From NCBI RefSeq assembly GCF_029643245.1, contig NZ_CP116398.1:620001-684000 (forward strand): 64,000 nt of DNA, read 5' to 3'. The notes beneath the pieces are model-generated. The model saw nothing but the letters and a program-made list of their open reading frames with translations. It was not told the DNA's origin and made no database searches. Below, one piece after another: positions 1 to 7,749 of the stretch; the first letter of the stretch is position 1, and each line of letters opens with the position of its first letter. A program made the translations under genes and the position numbers. Source of the DNA: Methylomonas sp. EFPC3. Lineage in GTDB: Bacteria > Pseudomonadota > Gammaproteobacteria > Methylococcales > Methylomonadaceae.

Positions 1-861
1 GGGTTGGGGCAATTTGCAATCCGATTCGGACGGATAGTTATCGCGTATGCGGTGATTCTGCGGCCAGAGGCCGGTGAGCAGCGAAGTCAGGCTGGGGGCG
101 GTTCTGGCGAGAGGTGTAATACAAGTTTTTAGGCTGACGCCTTGAGAGCGTAATTTGTCTATGTTGGGTGTCAGATTGCGTGGATAACCGTTGCCGCTGA
201 TACGATCGCAACGTAACGTGTCGGCCCCTATCATGACAACGTTCATTTTATTTTGTTTGGTCGACTGAATTACGGCCGGTTCTTTTTCGCTAGCTGCCCA
301 GTGAATGTATGTATATAAAGCGGCTAAGCCCGCTATATAAATTAAAAATGACAGTTCGCCTTCAGCGGTTGAAAAATAAAACGCAGATATCCAACCTGAA
401 ACAAAAAACGCCAACAGAAAATATTTGCAAAATTTAATTAAATTGGGAGATAAGAGCCTCCACAGAAAGAATAGTCGCGAAAATCGATATTGGAAAGACA
501 GTTGAATGCTTCCCGGGTTATACAGTAGTTGGTGTAAAAAAAAATAAAGGGTAATGATTGTGCTGGAAAAGATGCAGCCCATCAGATTGCTAACAAAATT
601 AAAGCCTATCAGAGTCGACGTTCTCGAAAGAGAATAAACGGCTACGGTACCTGGTAGTGATGTTAGAAAGAATATGATAAATAACCAAAAAATCAGTCTG
701 GCAATGGCGTATAAAAGATAGTAGCCAAATCTTTTTTCTATTTCTCGCTGTATGCCTGGTCCGGTTCTGGAGTAATTACAGAGTGCGAGAATTATAACGG
801 TAAGGGCAAAGCAGAAAGCAATAATGGAACTGCTATAGAGCGATATTAGTGTTTTTTCCAT
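1..861 (-). CDS. Membrane sulfatase-like hydrolase/transferase, C-terminus beyond the window
   Basis: The frame stays open from an ATG at 861 to the left window edge, giving 287 visible residues. The first 200 or so hold about five hydrophobic segments, as in membrane-anchored phosphoethanolamine or phosphoglycerol transferases. A sulfatase-type catalytic domain then begins with NVVMIGADTLRCDR, whose Asp is the usual metal ligand, followed by TPNIDKLRSQGV and TPLARTAPSLTSLLTG. No Cys/Ser formylglycine signature occurs at the usual place, so a Thr-nucleophile transferase or hydrolase is likelier than a true sulfatase. The start lies 2 bases after the stop of the interrupted O-antigen ligase gene, so the two were probably co-transcribed and the IS insertion may be polar on this gene. 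Family call is good; substrate is unknown. Confidence 0.75.
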   Translation of the reverse strand, partial: MEKTLISLYSSSIIAFCFALTVIILALCNYSRTGPGIQREIEKRFGYYLLYAIARLIFWLFIIFFLTSLPGTVAVYSLSRTSTLIGFNFVSNLMGCIFSSTIITLYFFLHQLLYNPGSIQLSFQYRFSRLFFLWRLLSPNLIKFCKYFLLAFFVSGWISAFYFSTAEGELSFLIYIAGLAALYTYIHWAASEKEPAVIQSTKQNKMNVVMIGADTLRCDRISGNGYPRNLTPNIDKLRSQGVSLKTCITPLARTAPSLTSLLTGLWPQNHRIRDNYPSESDCKLPQP

Positions 862-1072
862 CTCTAATCAATGGTTGAGTTTAAGGCTCGGTCTATGGCT
901 GGTTTTTTGTTCGCTCTAAGCTGTTCGGCAGCGAATTTTTCTTTCTCGGAAAAGTCTCGAAGCGCAAATTGTTTTATTAATACCGATATAAATATTAAAT
1001 GATAGATCAAGTCCCAATACGACAGGCCAAGAAATGCAGTACCCACCATATAACAAATAATCGACGCTCTAA

Positions 1073-1090
1073 CAGGCTGGTGAAAAACTC
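1073..1090 (+). repeat. Left terminal inverted repeat of the IS5-family element
   Basis: This 18-base end is a perfect inverted copy of 2409-2426 and is preceded directly by CTAA, one copy of the target duplication. Confidence 0.93.
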
Positions 1091-1164
1091 CCAAAGCCAA
1101 GCAATCCGAGACCGATAACTGCTGGTAAGGGTTAAAATAGGCTATCTAAATTGGAGATGCCCCA

Positions 1165-2262
1165 ATGCGCGGACACGATGCCATCCAACACAGCTGGTTC
1201 AGCTATGTCAGCCTGGAAGACCGTATTCCCAAACAACATCCGCTACGCCGCTTACGGCTATTGGTCGATGGCGTCTTGGCCTCAATGGATGCCGTGTTCG
1301 CCGAGCGTTACTCCCACACCGGTCGCCCGTCGATTGCCCCTGAAAAACTGCTGCGCGCCTTGCTGTTGCAAGTGCTCTATACCGTTCGCAGTGAGCGACA
1401 GTTGATGGAACAACTGGACTACAACCTGCTGTTTCGCTGGTTTGTCGGCTTGGGCATCGACGATACTGTCTGGGAACGCACGGTATTCAGCGCCAACCGC
1501 GAGCGCCTATTGTCCGAATCCCTCAGCCGCGAATTTTTCACCCGAGTGCTGGCCATAGCGGAATGGCAAAACCTGGTGTCCGACGAACACTTCAGTGTCG
1601 ACGGCAGCCTGATCGAAGCCTGGGCCTCGCACAAAAGCTTCGTAAAAAAAGACGGTAGCGGTCCGGATAAGCCCGCCGGCCGCAATCCCGAGGTCGACTT
1701 CAGCGGCGAAAAGCGCAGCAACGCCACCCACCAAAGCACGACAGACCCGGAAGCGCGGCTCTACAAGAAAGGCGAATACACCGAGGCCAAACTGCGCTAC
1801 ATCACCCATGCCCTGTCCGAGAACCGTAACGGCCTGATTGTCGATGTCGAAACCACCCAAGCTACCGGCACCGCCGAAATCGAAGCCGCCCAAAAAATGG
1901 TCAAACGCCGCGTGCCCAAAGGCGGCAGCGTCGGTGCCGACAAAGGCTACGACCAACCGGCGTTCGTCAACCAACTCAACGCGCAAGACATCAAAGCCCA
2001 TGTGGCCCGCAAAAAGACCGGCAGTGCCATCGATGGCCGCACCGCTCGCGGCAAAGGCTATGCCCAAAGCCTCAAGCGCCGCAAAATCGTCGAAGAGGCC
2101 TTCGGCTGGATCAAGACGGTCGGAGGCCTGCGCAAAACCCGCCACATGGGTTTAGCCAAAGTGGCAGGCCAAGCCTTATTTTGCTTTGCCGCGTACAACC
2201 TGACACGGCTGCTGAACTTACTGGTATTCACGCCGAAACCGGCGTGGGCTAAGCCCACCTAG
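1165..2262 (+). CDS. IS5-family transposase
   Basis: The protein has 365 residues and a DDE fold. An N-terminal DUF772-type region (about 15-100) holds HTGRPSIAPEKLLRALLLQ. The first catalytic Asp is in FSVDGSLIEAW, the second in VGADKGYD, and the Glu lies in RRKIVEEAFGWIK, which fits the R(3)E(6)K part of the IS4/IS5 signature. The protein catalyses cut-and-paste transposition by acting on the 18-bp terminal repeats. The ATG at 1165 begins just after the left end, and full length with all catalytic residues suggests it is functional. It runs opposite to the gene it interrupts. Confidence 0.95.
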   Translation: MRGHDAIQHSWFSYVSLEDRIPKQHPLRRLRLLVDGVLASMDAVFAERYSHTGRPSIAPEKLLRALLLQVLYTVRSERQLMEQLDYNLLFRWFVGLGIDDTVWERTVFSANRERLLSESLSREFFTRVLAIAEWQNLVSDEHFSVDGSLIEAWASHKSFVKKDGSGPDKPAGRNPEVDFSGEKRSNATHQSTTDPEARLYKKGEYTEAKLRYITHALSENRNGLIVDVETTQATGTAEIEAAQKMVKRRVPKGGSVGADKGYDQPAFVNQLNAQDIKAHVARKKTGSAIDGRTARGKGYAQSLKRRKIVEEAFGWIKTVGGLRKTRHMGLAKVAGQALFCFAAYNLTRLLNLLVFTPKPAWAKPT

Positions 2263-2408
2263 GGCGAAGTGCGCCTGAAGACCGTCCAAAGACGGCGTCA
2301 GGTGGATAAAAAGGCCTCGAAACAGAGGCCTAACCGTTGAAACTCGATTTTATGACTGATTTCAACGCGAAAAAATCACGAGAACCGCGGGTAAGGGAAA
2401 ATAGGCGC

Positions 2409-2426
2409 GAGTTTTTCACCAGCCTG
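2409..2426 (-). repeat. Right terminal inverted repeat of the IS5-family element
   Basis: It matches the left end base for base in inverted orientation and is followed by the second CTAA at 2427-2430. Confidence 0.93.
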
Positions 2427-3518
2427 CTAACCATGGAGCTGTAATGGACAACCCAGTCCATCCCTTCAATCCGTTTTGCCTGCCGTATTAGACTCGTCAA
2501 GCTTATAACGCTACCCAGGACCATCGATAACCAGACTCCAAATGCGACAAAGCCGTGTTCGGCAAGCATCTCTATATAGGAGCTATGCCAGTCCCGCATG
2601 GTGACATGGATCCAGCCGTCGAATCCGGCACCGGTGAACGGGTGGCTCAATGCGTAGTTCCAGCCGTCGGTCCAGGCTTCGATTCGGGACATCGCGGATA
2701 AGTCTTCTTCGTAGGTTTCCAAAGTATGCATGCGTCCGAACCATTCCTCGGGCATAGCCGGTATTACCGCTATGATTCCAACAATCACGATGGGTATCGT
2801 CATGAATTTACGCTTACTATTTGAAATTAATATTAACGTCAGCGCGATCATGGTCAAAAGGGCGCCGCGCGACCAAGAAGATAACGAAGCGGCATAAATA
2901 ATCGGAACGGATAACAAGATGCCGGTTTTAAGCCATTTCTTGGTCAATTCCTTTTCCCAGACTAATAATAGCGGTATGGCCATCAGCATGGCTACTGCGA
3001 ACAAATTGTTATCTTCGAATTGAGTATTAGGTGGCCCGTAAACCCGATGACCAAATGCGGTAACGATGGCGAAAATACCGCCTTTAACAGCTACAACGCC
3101 AATTGATGCGCCTATGGTAGAAATCAAATAATAAAGTTTTTCTCTAGTATTAATTAATACCCAGGTAAAGTAAAAAGGTATAAATATTTTGCAAATAAAC
3201 CAAAACTTGGTCCATGCAATATCTTGTAGCGGGGCCTGCGTGGTCGTGAAAATAAAATAAACCCAAAGAAATAGGAAGGCAGGAATGCGCCAATCTTTCG
3301 GTATTGGCTGTTTATCTCTTGTCGCAATGGTGCTGACAGTGACGACGAGAAACAGTACGTAATATACCGGTAGCGAACGGACAAATCCCCAGGCGTAGGC
3401 ATGCGGGTTCAAATAGCTGAATATGGCTAAAGAAAGAGCTCCCCACCACGGCTTTTTTAGTGCAGCGATTATGCAGGCTGTTAAAAATATAAGAACAACA
3501 ATGTCGCGCACGATTTTC

Positions 3519-4490
3519 TCAAGACTGATTATCTGAATCTAATTCGGTTTGTTGCCATCGCTTGAAATAACCGAATATCAAACCGCTGGAGTGGGTGAAA
3601 TTCATCAGTTTTCTAATGTTAATCTCCCGGCTTTTTAATGCGGACGTTAACCAAATCGAAAATAACTTGATTGTTTTAAAAATTAAAAAAGGAGGTACGC
3701 CAAAATAACTGCGCGGGAATTCGGCTGTTTGGTTATACGCGTTCTTGTATCCCGATACAAAATGTAGTTTTAAAAAATATCGGCGTTTTAACCGCCACGC
3801 TTCCACTGAATGAAGTACGACCATATCCGGACGATATCGAATCCGGCAGTCTGCGGCTAGTAAAGCATCAAACATGATGACGTCTTCTCCGCCACCAACC
3901 GCCTTTCCGACCCGATCATAGCGTTTGTCAAACCGTAGATGTGGATTGTCGCGAAAAAGGCGCATGTTGTAAGCGATATTTGCCGTCCAAAGCGGAGTTT
4001 GCTTGTCACTGATCCAAAACGGCTCATCCCCATAATCAGTCTCAGCCAGAAAGCCCAACAATTCGTCTTTTAGCCATTCAGGCCGGTTTAGGTCGTCGAA
4101 GTCGACAAAGACTCTTCCGCCGGCGCAGTCTGCGCCCTCGTTGACGATGGCATCGTAAGCGGCTTCGAGCAAACCGGGTTGCGGAATCTCGTCGTCATCG
4201 ATGAATACCAGTATATCCGAGTCGATCGCCTCATTCAGACAACGGTTCCTGGCTGCAACTATACCGGGTTCCGGTTCGGTCACCCAGCGTAACCGGATTC
4301 CGGGTAGAGCGCACAATTCCTCTAACACCTCAGTCGTTTGGTCGGAACTGTTATTGTTTACTACCAATATCTCGAATGGCGCCGGGCAGGTTTGCGAGCG
4401 GATTGCTGATAGCAATTTAGCTAACCTGCCCGCCCTGTTATACGTGCAAAATGCGTACGTGACTGTTTTGGCAGGTTGAAGATGGTTCAT
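3519..4490 (-). CDS. Family 2 glycosyltransferase of the exopolysaccharide cluster
   Basis: The 323-residue protein has a GT-A fold. The N-terminal strand holds TYAFCTYNRAGRL, followed by ILVVNNNSSDQT and the metal-binding VFIDDDE motif near residue 95. A later GGGEDVIMF around residue 200 resembles the catalytic ED region of GT2 enzymes. The C-terminal third is rich in hydrophobic and aromatic residues and may associate with the membrane. It should transfer a sugar from an activated nucleotide donor to a lipid-linked or polysaccharide acceptor. The ligase gene starts 7 bases downstream, so the two form an operon with the sulfatase-like gene. Donor and acceptor cannot be read from the sequence. 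Confidence 0.88.
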   Translation of the reverse strand: MNHLQPAKTVTYAFCTYNRAGRLAKLLSAIRSQTCPAPFEILVVNNNSSDQTTEVLEELCALPGIRLRWVTEPEPGIVAARNRCLNEAIDSDILVFIDDDEIPQPGLLEAAYDAIVNEGADCAGGRVFVDFDDLNRPEWLKDELLGFLAETDYGDEPFWISDKQTPLWTANIAYNMRLFRDNPHLRFDKRYDRVGKAVGGGEDVIMFDALLAADCRIRYRPDMVVLHSVEAWRLKRRYFLKLHFVSGYKNAYNQTAEFPRSYFGVPPFLIFKTIKLFSIWLTSALKSREINIRKLMNFTHSSGLIFGYFKRWQQTELDSDNQS

Positions 4491-4780
4491 GTTTCTGATG
4501 ATGGATAGAGTCCGATTCTGTTTAAAAACGGATTTGCGTTTCCGTCAATGTATTGAAAATAAATGGCAAAGTGTAGCGTCATGCTGGCGAGCGCTACGCT
4601 AAAGTCAAGCGTATGATCCGGCTGTAAGGTGCGCAGCCGCATAACATTGTAGACAAAACAAACGTTTCGATGGATTGGCGTTGGCTAATGTGCTGCTGCG
4701 TAGGCGTATTTAGATGCACAATGCGAGTTTGCTGCGCGCAGCTTTACTGGATTCAGCCAGCTGATAGCGATGCCACAATA

Positions 4781-4815
4781 AAAAACCCGCGAAACCATGC
4801 GGTTTGCGGGTTTTT
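4781..4815 (-). terminator. Rho-independent terminator after tRNA-Ser
   Basis: Read on the minus strand, AAAAACCCGC pairs with GCGGGTTTTT around a stem with one bulged base and the loop GCAT, and the 3' arm ends in a T tract. It lies about 30 bases past the tRNA 3' end. A smaller hairpin (GATCCG/CGGATC, about 4825-4840) sits between them. The remaining sequence back to the glycosyltransferase start at 4490 shows nothing further that I can support. Confidence 0.85.
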
Positions 4816-4846
4816 AAAGGGCCTGATCCGTGGTCGGATCAAAGTT

Positions 4847-4934
4847 TGGCGGAGAAAGAGGGATTCGAACCCTCGATACGTTTCCGTATACACACTTTCC
4901 AGGCGTGCGCCTTCGACCGCTCGGCCATCTCTCC
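4847..4934 (-). tRNA. tRNA-Ser (anticodon GGA)
   Basis: The 88-nt sequence folds as a tRNA with acceptor strand GGAGAGA pairing with TTTCTCC (one G-U), anticodon loop CTGGAAA (anticodon GGA, reading UCC/UCU), a long class II variable arm as expected for serine, and the T-loop TTCGAAT. CCA is encoded at the 3' end (4849-4847). A terminator follows. Confidence 0.97.
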
Positions 4935-5207
4935 AAAATCTCGGTCAGTCATGGCGTGCTAATGTTGTACGTTGGCATGCAGCTTGCTGACTTAAGCGCA
5001 ATAGAATAATTCATACGGCGGGCAATTGCAATCGAGGAGTGTGTTCCTGTCACTGCCGGGTTGCCGGCGTTACGAGATTCGGTCTGGACTCAGCGTTGAC
5101 GAGAGGCTCCCAATTGCGGTGCGGCGGAACATTGGCTAACCTTGTTTTGTAATTATGTCGCTTAAAGATCAGCGGTATATCGCTTCGCATTGACTTCCTT
5201 ACTGCTC

Positions 5208-5624
5208 ATGATCGATACCAATCCCGATAAGCCCCGAATTTTGATTGTCGACGATGTTCACGAAAATCTGCACACGCTACTGAATATTCTGCGTGGAAAA
5301 TATGCGATCCAAGCGGCGACCAGTGGCAGTAAAGCTCTGGAGATAGCCGGCCACGTGCCGCCGCCAGATTTGATATTGCTGGATCTCATGATGCCGGAAA
5401 TGGACGGTTACGAAGTGTTGCGACGCCTGCGGAGCCAACCGGGTACCGCTGGCATTCCGGTGATTTTCGTGACGGCCGCCGCCGAAGTCCAGGAAGCGGG
5501 CCGCGGGTTCGCGCTCGGTGCCGTGGATTACGTGACTAAGCCGGTAGTGCCGGAAATCTTGATGGCCCGGGTTGAAGTACACTTGGAGCTGGCCGCCTAT
5601 CGGAAACGTTATGGGCGACTATAA
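5208..5624 (+). CDS. Stand-alone CheY-like receiver domain
   Basis: The 138-residue protein is a single response-regulator receiver domain with no output domain. The acidic pair is in ILIVDD (residues 15-16), the phospho-acceptor Asp at about 59 in LLDLMMP, the Thr in FVTAAA and the Lys in VTKPV. The ATG at 5208 is preferred over an upstream TTG at 5190 because the domain begins shortly after it; neither has a convincing Shine-Dalgarno. It lies 44 bases before a REC-PAS-GGDEF-EAL protein whose own receiver is similar. It probably shuttles phosphate from, or competes for, the hybrid kinase encoded downstream at 11239. No DNA-binding role is possible from this sequence. Confidence 0.88.
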   Translation: MIDTNPDKPRILIVDDVHENLHTLLNILRGKYAIQAATSGSKALEIAGHVPPPDLILLDLMMPEMDGYEVLRRLRSQPGTAGIPVIFVTAAAEVQEAGRGFALGAVDYVTKPVVPEILMARVEVHLELAAYRKRYGRL

Positions 5625-5668
5625 TTAGGGAATTTTAGCCCACAACATCCCCCACGCCGATTACACCA

Positions 5669-7693
5669 ATGAGCAGAGACGACTGTGCAGTGCCTAGCGC
5701 TAGGCCCACCATTTTGGTTGTAGACGATTTACCCGAAAACATCCACGGTCTCCTCGAAGCGTTGAAAGACGACTACAGTATTCTGGTTGCGACCGACGGC
5801 CCCAAAGCGGTGGAGTTGGCACAAGGGCCGACGCCGCCGGATCTGGTACTACTGGACGTCAAAATGCCCGGAATGGACGGCTACGAAGTGTGCAAGTGGC
5901 TGAAAAGCAGTCCCAAGACCTGCAACATTCCGATCCTGTTCGTGACGATCGTCGACGCATCCGGCGAAAAAATTCGCGGTTTTTCCTTGGGCGCCGCCGA
6001 TTTCATCACCAAGCCGTTCGATATCGACGAGGTCCGCGCCAGAGTCAAAACCCACCTCGAACTCGGCCGTCTGCGCAAGGTGTTGGAAGGCCGCGTCGAG
6101 CGGCTAAACGAATACAAGCACGCCGCCGACGTCTCCAATATCGTTTCCAGAACCGATCCGCAAGGCGTGATCACTTATGTCAATGATGCCTTCGTCGAAA
6201 CCTACGGCTACTCGCGCGAGGAGTTGATCGGCAAAACTCACCGGGTGATCGCCGACCCGAGTACGCCTCCCGGCTTGATTCGCGAGTTATGGAGCACCAT
6301 CCTGTCCGGCGCCATATGGCGCGGCACTTTTTGCAATTTAAGCAAATCGGGCGAGGAGGTTTACGTCAACAACACCATCGTGCCGATTCTGAATGCCGAC
6401 GGCAGCATCCGCGAATTCATCTCGACCAGCGTTAATGTCACTTACCTGATCAAGCAGGAAGAGCTGATCCGGCAACAGACCACCGATGCGTTGACCGGCT
6501 TGCCGAACCGGGTCAAGCTCATGCAGGATTTGGGCAAAGCCTCCAGCCGGGCGATGCTCGGCATGATTAACATCGACCAGTTCAAAGCGATTAACGATTT
6601 CTACGGTTTGTGCAACGGCGACAAAGTCTTGCTCGAAATTGGCGCCCGCTTGCAAAAAATGACGGCAGGGCGTGCCTCGGCCTACCGGATCGGCGGCGAT
6701 TTATTCGCCCTGTTTTCCGAAAAGCAGGGCGACGCGGCCGGCTTCGAAAGCTTGATTGCCACCATACTTAATCAGTTGGAATCGGTGGCCGTCGATTGCG
6801 GCGACGACAAAATCAATATCCGCGTCACAGCCGGCATCTGTTTCGGTCGGGACAACGCCTACACTCATGCCGCTTTGGCCTTGGAGCGGGCGCGGATAGA
6901 GCGGCGCGATTATTTGGTGTACACCGACCAGATGGAGATTAAATCGCATTACAAAGACAACATCCGCTGGAGCCAGAAGATCCGGCGCGCGTTGACCGAC
7001 GGCCGCATCGTGCCGTTTTTTCAACCGATTGTCGATAATGTCAGCGGACAGGTCTGCAAGCACGAGGCCTTGATGCGGATGATAGACGAGGACGGCGAGG
7101 TTATCGCGCCGACCTTTTTGCGGGCGGCCAAACTGTCCAGGCAATACGCGGCGTTGACCAAAGCGATCTTCGAACAGGCCGTAGCCATTTTGGACAAGTG
7201 CAGCGGCGAAGTCGCGATCAACTTGACGGTGGAAGATATTCTGGACAGTAACACCGTGGCCTTCATCGACCAAAAACTGTCGCAACCCGGTGTCGGTCCG
7301 CGGATTGTATTGGAAATTACCGAAACCGAGGGTATCGAAAATTACGAAGAAATACGCCTGTTCGTCGACCGGATGAAAACCTACGGCTGTAAATTCGCAA
7401 TCGACGACTTCGGCAGCGGCTACTCCAATTTCGTGCACTTGCTGCGCTTGAAAATCGACTATTTGAAAATAGACGGCTCGATCATCATGAGTATCATCGA
7501 CGATCCGGATTCGGAAACCATTGCTCAAGTTATCGTCGATGCGGCGCGCCGTTTAGGCATGCGTACCGTGGCCGAATACGTCGGCAGCGCCGACATTCAA
7601 CTCAAGGCCAAGCAGCTCGGTTTCGATTTTTCTCAGGGGTATTACTTGGGCAAACCGCTGCCCAAGCCCCTATCCGCGCCAGATGCCGATTAA
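5669..7693 (+). CDS. REC-PAS-GGDEF-EAL protein, probably a c-di-GMP phosphodiesterase with an inactive cyclase domain
   Basis: This 674-residue cytoplasmic protein has four domains: receiver (about 13-130, phospho-acceptor Asp 63), PAS (about 150-260, with YVNDAFVETYGYSREEL), GGDEF (about 270-420) and EAL (about 435-665). The signature loop of the GGDEF domain reads GGDLF, so the catalytic acidic residue is a Leu and cyclase activity is unlikely; the domain may still bind GTP as a regulator. The EAL domain keeps HEALMRM, an Asn-Leu substrate loop (INLTVED), the Glu in EITETEG, DDFGSGYS and LKIDGS, so c-di-GMP hydrolysis is expected. Phosphorylation of the receiver by the nearby hybrid kinase probably controls it. 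Confidence 0.92.
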   Translation: MSRDDCAVPSARPTILVVDDLPENIHGLLEALKDDYSILVATDGPKAVELAQGPTPPDLVLLDVKMPGMDGYEVCKWLKSSPKTCNIPILFVTIVDASGEKIRGFSLGAADFITKPFDIDEVRARVKTHLELGRLRKVLEGRVERLNEYKHAADVSNIVSRTDPQGVITYVNDAFVETYGYSREELIGKTHRVIADPSTPPGLIRELWSTILSGAIWRGTFCNLSKSGEEVYVNNTIVPILNADGSIREFISTSVNVTYLIKQEELIRQQTTDALTGLPNRVKLMQDLGKASSRAMLGMINIDQFKAINDFYGLCNGDKVLLEIGARLQKMTAGRASAYRIGGDLFALFSEKQGDAAGFESLIATILNQLESVAVDCGDDKINIRVTAGICFGRDNAYTHAALALERARIERRDYLVYTDQMEIKSHYKDNIRWSQKIRRALTDGRIVPFFQPIVDNVSGQVCKHEALMRMIDEDGEVIAPTFLRAAKLSRQYAALTKAIFEQAVAILDKCSGEVAINLTVEDILDSNTVAFIDQKLSQPGVGPRIVLEITETEGIENYEEIRLFVDRMKTYGCKFAIDDFGSGYSNFVHLLRLKIDYLKIDGSIIMSIIDDPDSETIAQVIVDAARRLGMRTVAEYVGSADIQLKAKQLGFDFSQGYYLGKPLPKPLSAPDAD

Positions 7694-7749
7694 ACCGCAA
7701 ACTCTCGGGGCCTGAACGGCGGCTGCGGGCACTCAAACCGGAACAAGGA

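Larger units (their letters stand above)
1073..2426 (+). mobile_element. Intact IS5-family insertion sequence, 1354 bp
   Basis: The element is bounded by perfect 18-bp terminal inverted repeats, CAGGCTGGTGAAAAACTC at 1073-1090 and its reverse complement at 2409-2426. A directly repeated CTAA flanks it at 1069-1072 and 2427-2430. A 4-bp duplication of the YTAR type is typical of the IS5 subgroup. One transposase gene fills most of the element, leaving about 75 bp on the left and 146 bp on the right non-coding. Perfect ends, an undamaged transposase and an undegraded duplication indicate a recent insertion. Confidence 0.95.
864..3511 (-). pseudogene. Exosortase A-associated O-antigen ligase/polymerase (TIGR03097-like), split by an IS element
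   Basis: The 5' part (3511 to 2427) encodes a multi-spanning membrane protein with family hallmarks: SYLNPHAYAWGF, FEDNNLFA, SWSRGALL and MPEEWFGRM. The 3' part (1068 to 864) encodes RASIICYMVGTAFLGLSY and the family's typical C-terminus. The IS at 1073-2426 separates them. Removing the element and one CTAA copy rejoins ATG-GTT-AG with A-GCG in frame and restores 430 codons including the stop, i.e. a 429-residue protein. As it stands, translation from 3511 runs into the IS and stops near 2330 with about 30 foreign residues, losing the last roughly 65 native residues. Function is inferred from the family: ligation or polymerisation of exopolysaccharide or O-glycan units. It sits 7 bases after the upstream glycosyltransferase gene. 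Confidence 0.9.

Noticed and set aside
864-1100. Separate 78-residue membrane protein gene
   Set aside because: Its first residues are read from the IS end; from 1068 down it is the C-terminus of the split O-antigen ligase.
1507-2145. Reverse-strand frame of 212 codons inside the transposase gene
   Set aside because: It is an overlap shadow of the transposase; its Gly/Ala/Phe-rich product matches nothing and lacks a start signal.
4670-4990. Plus-strand frame of 106 codons over the tRNA
   Set aside because: It runs through the tRNA-Ser gene and its terminator in antisense, so coding is implausible.
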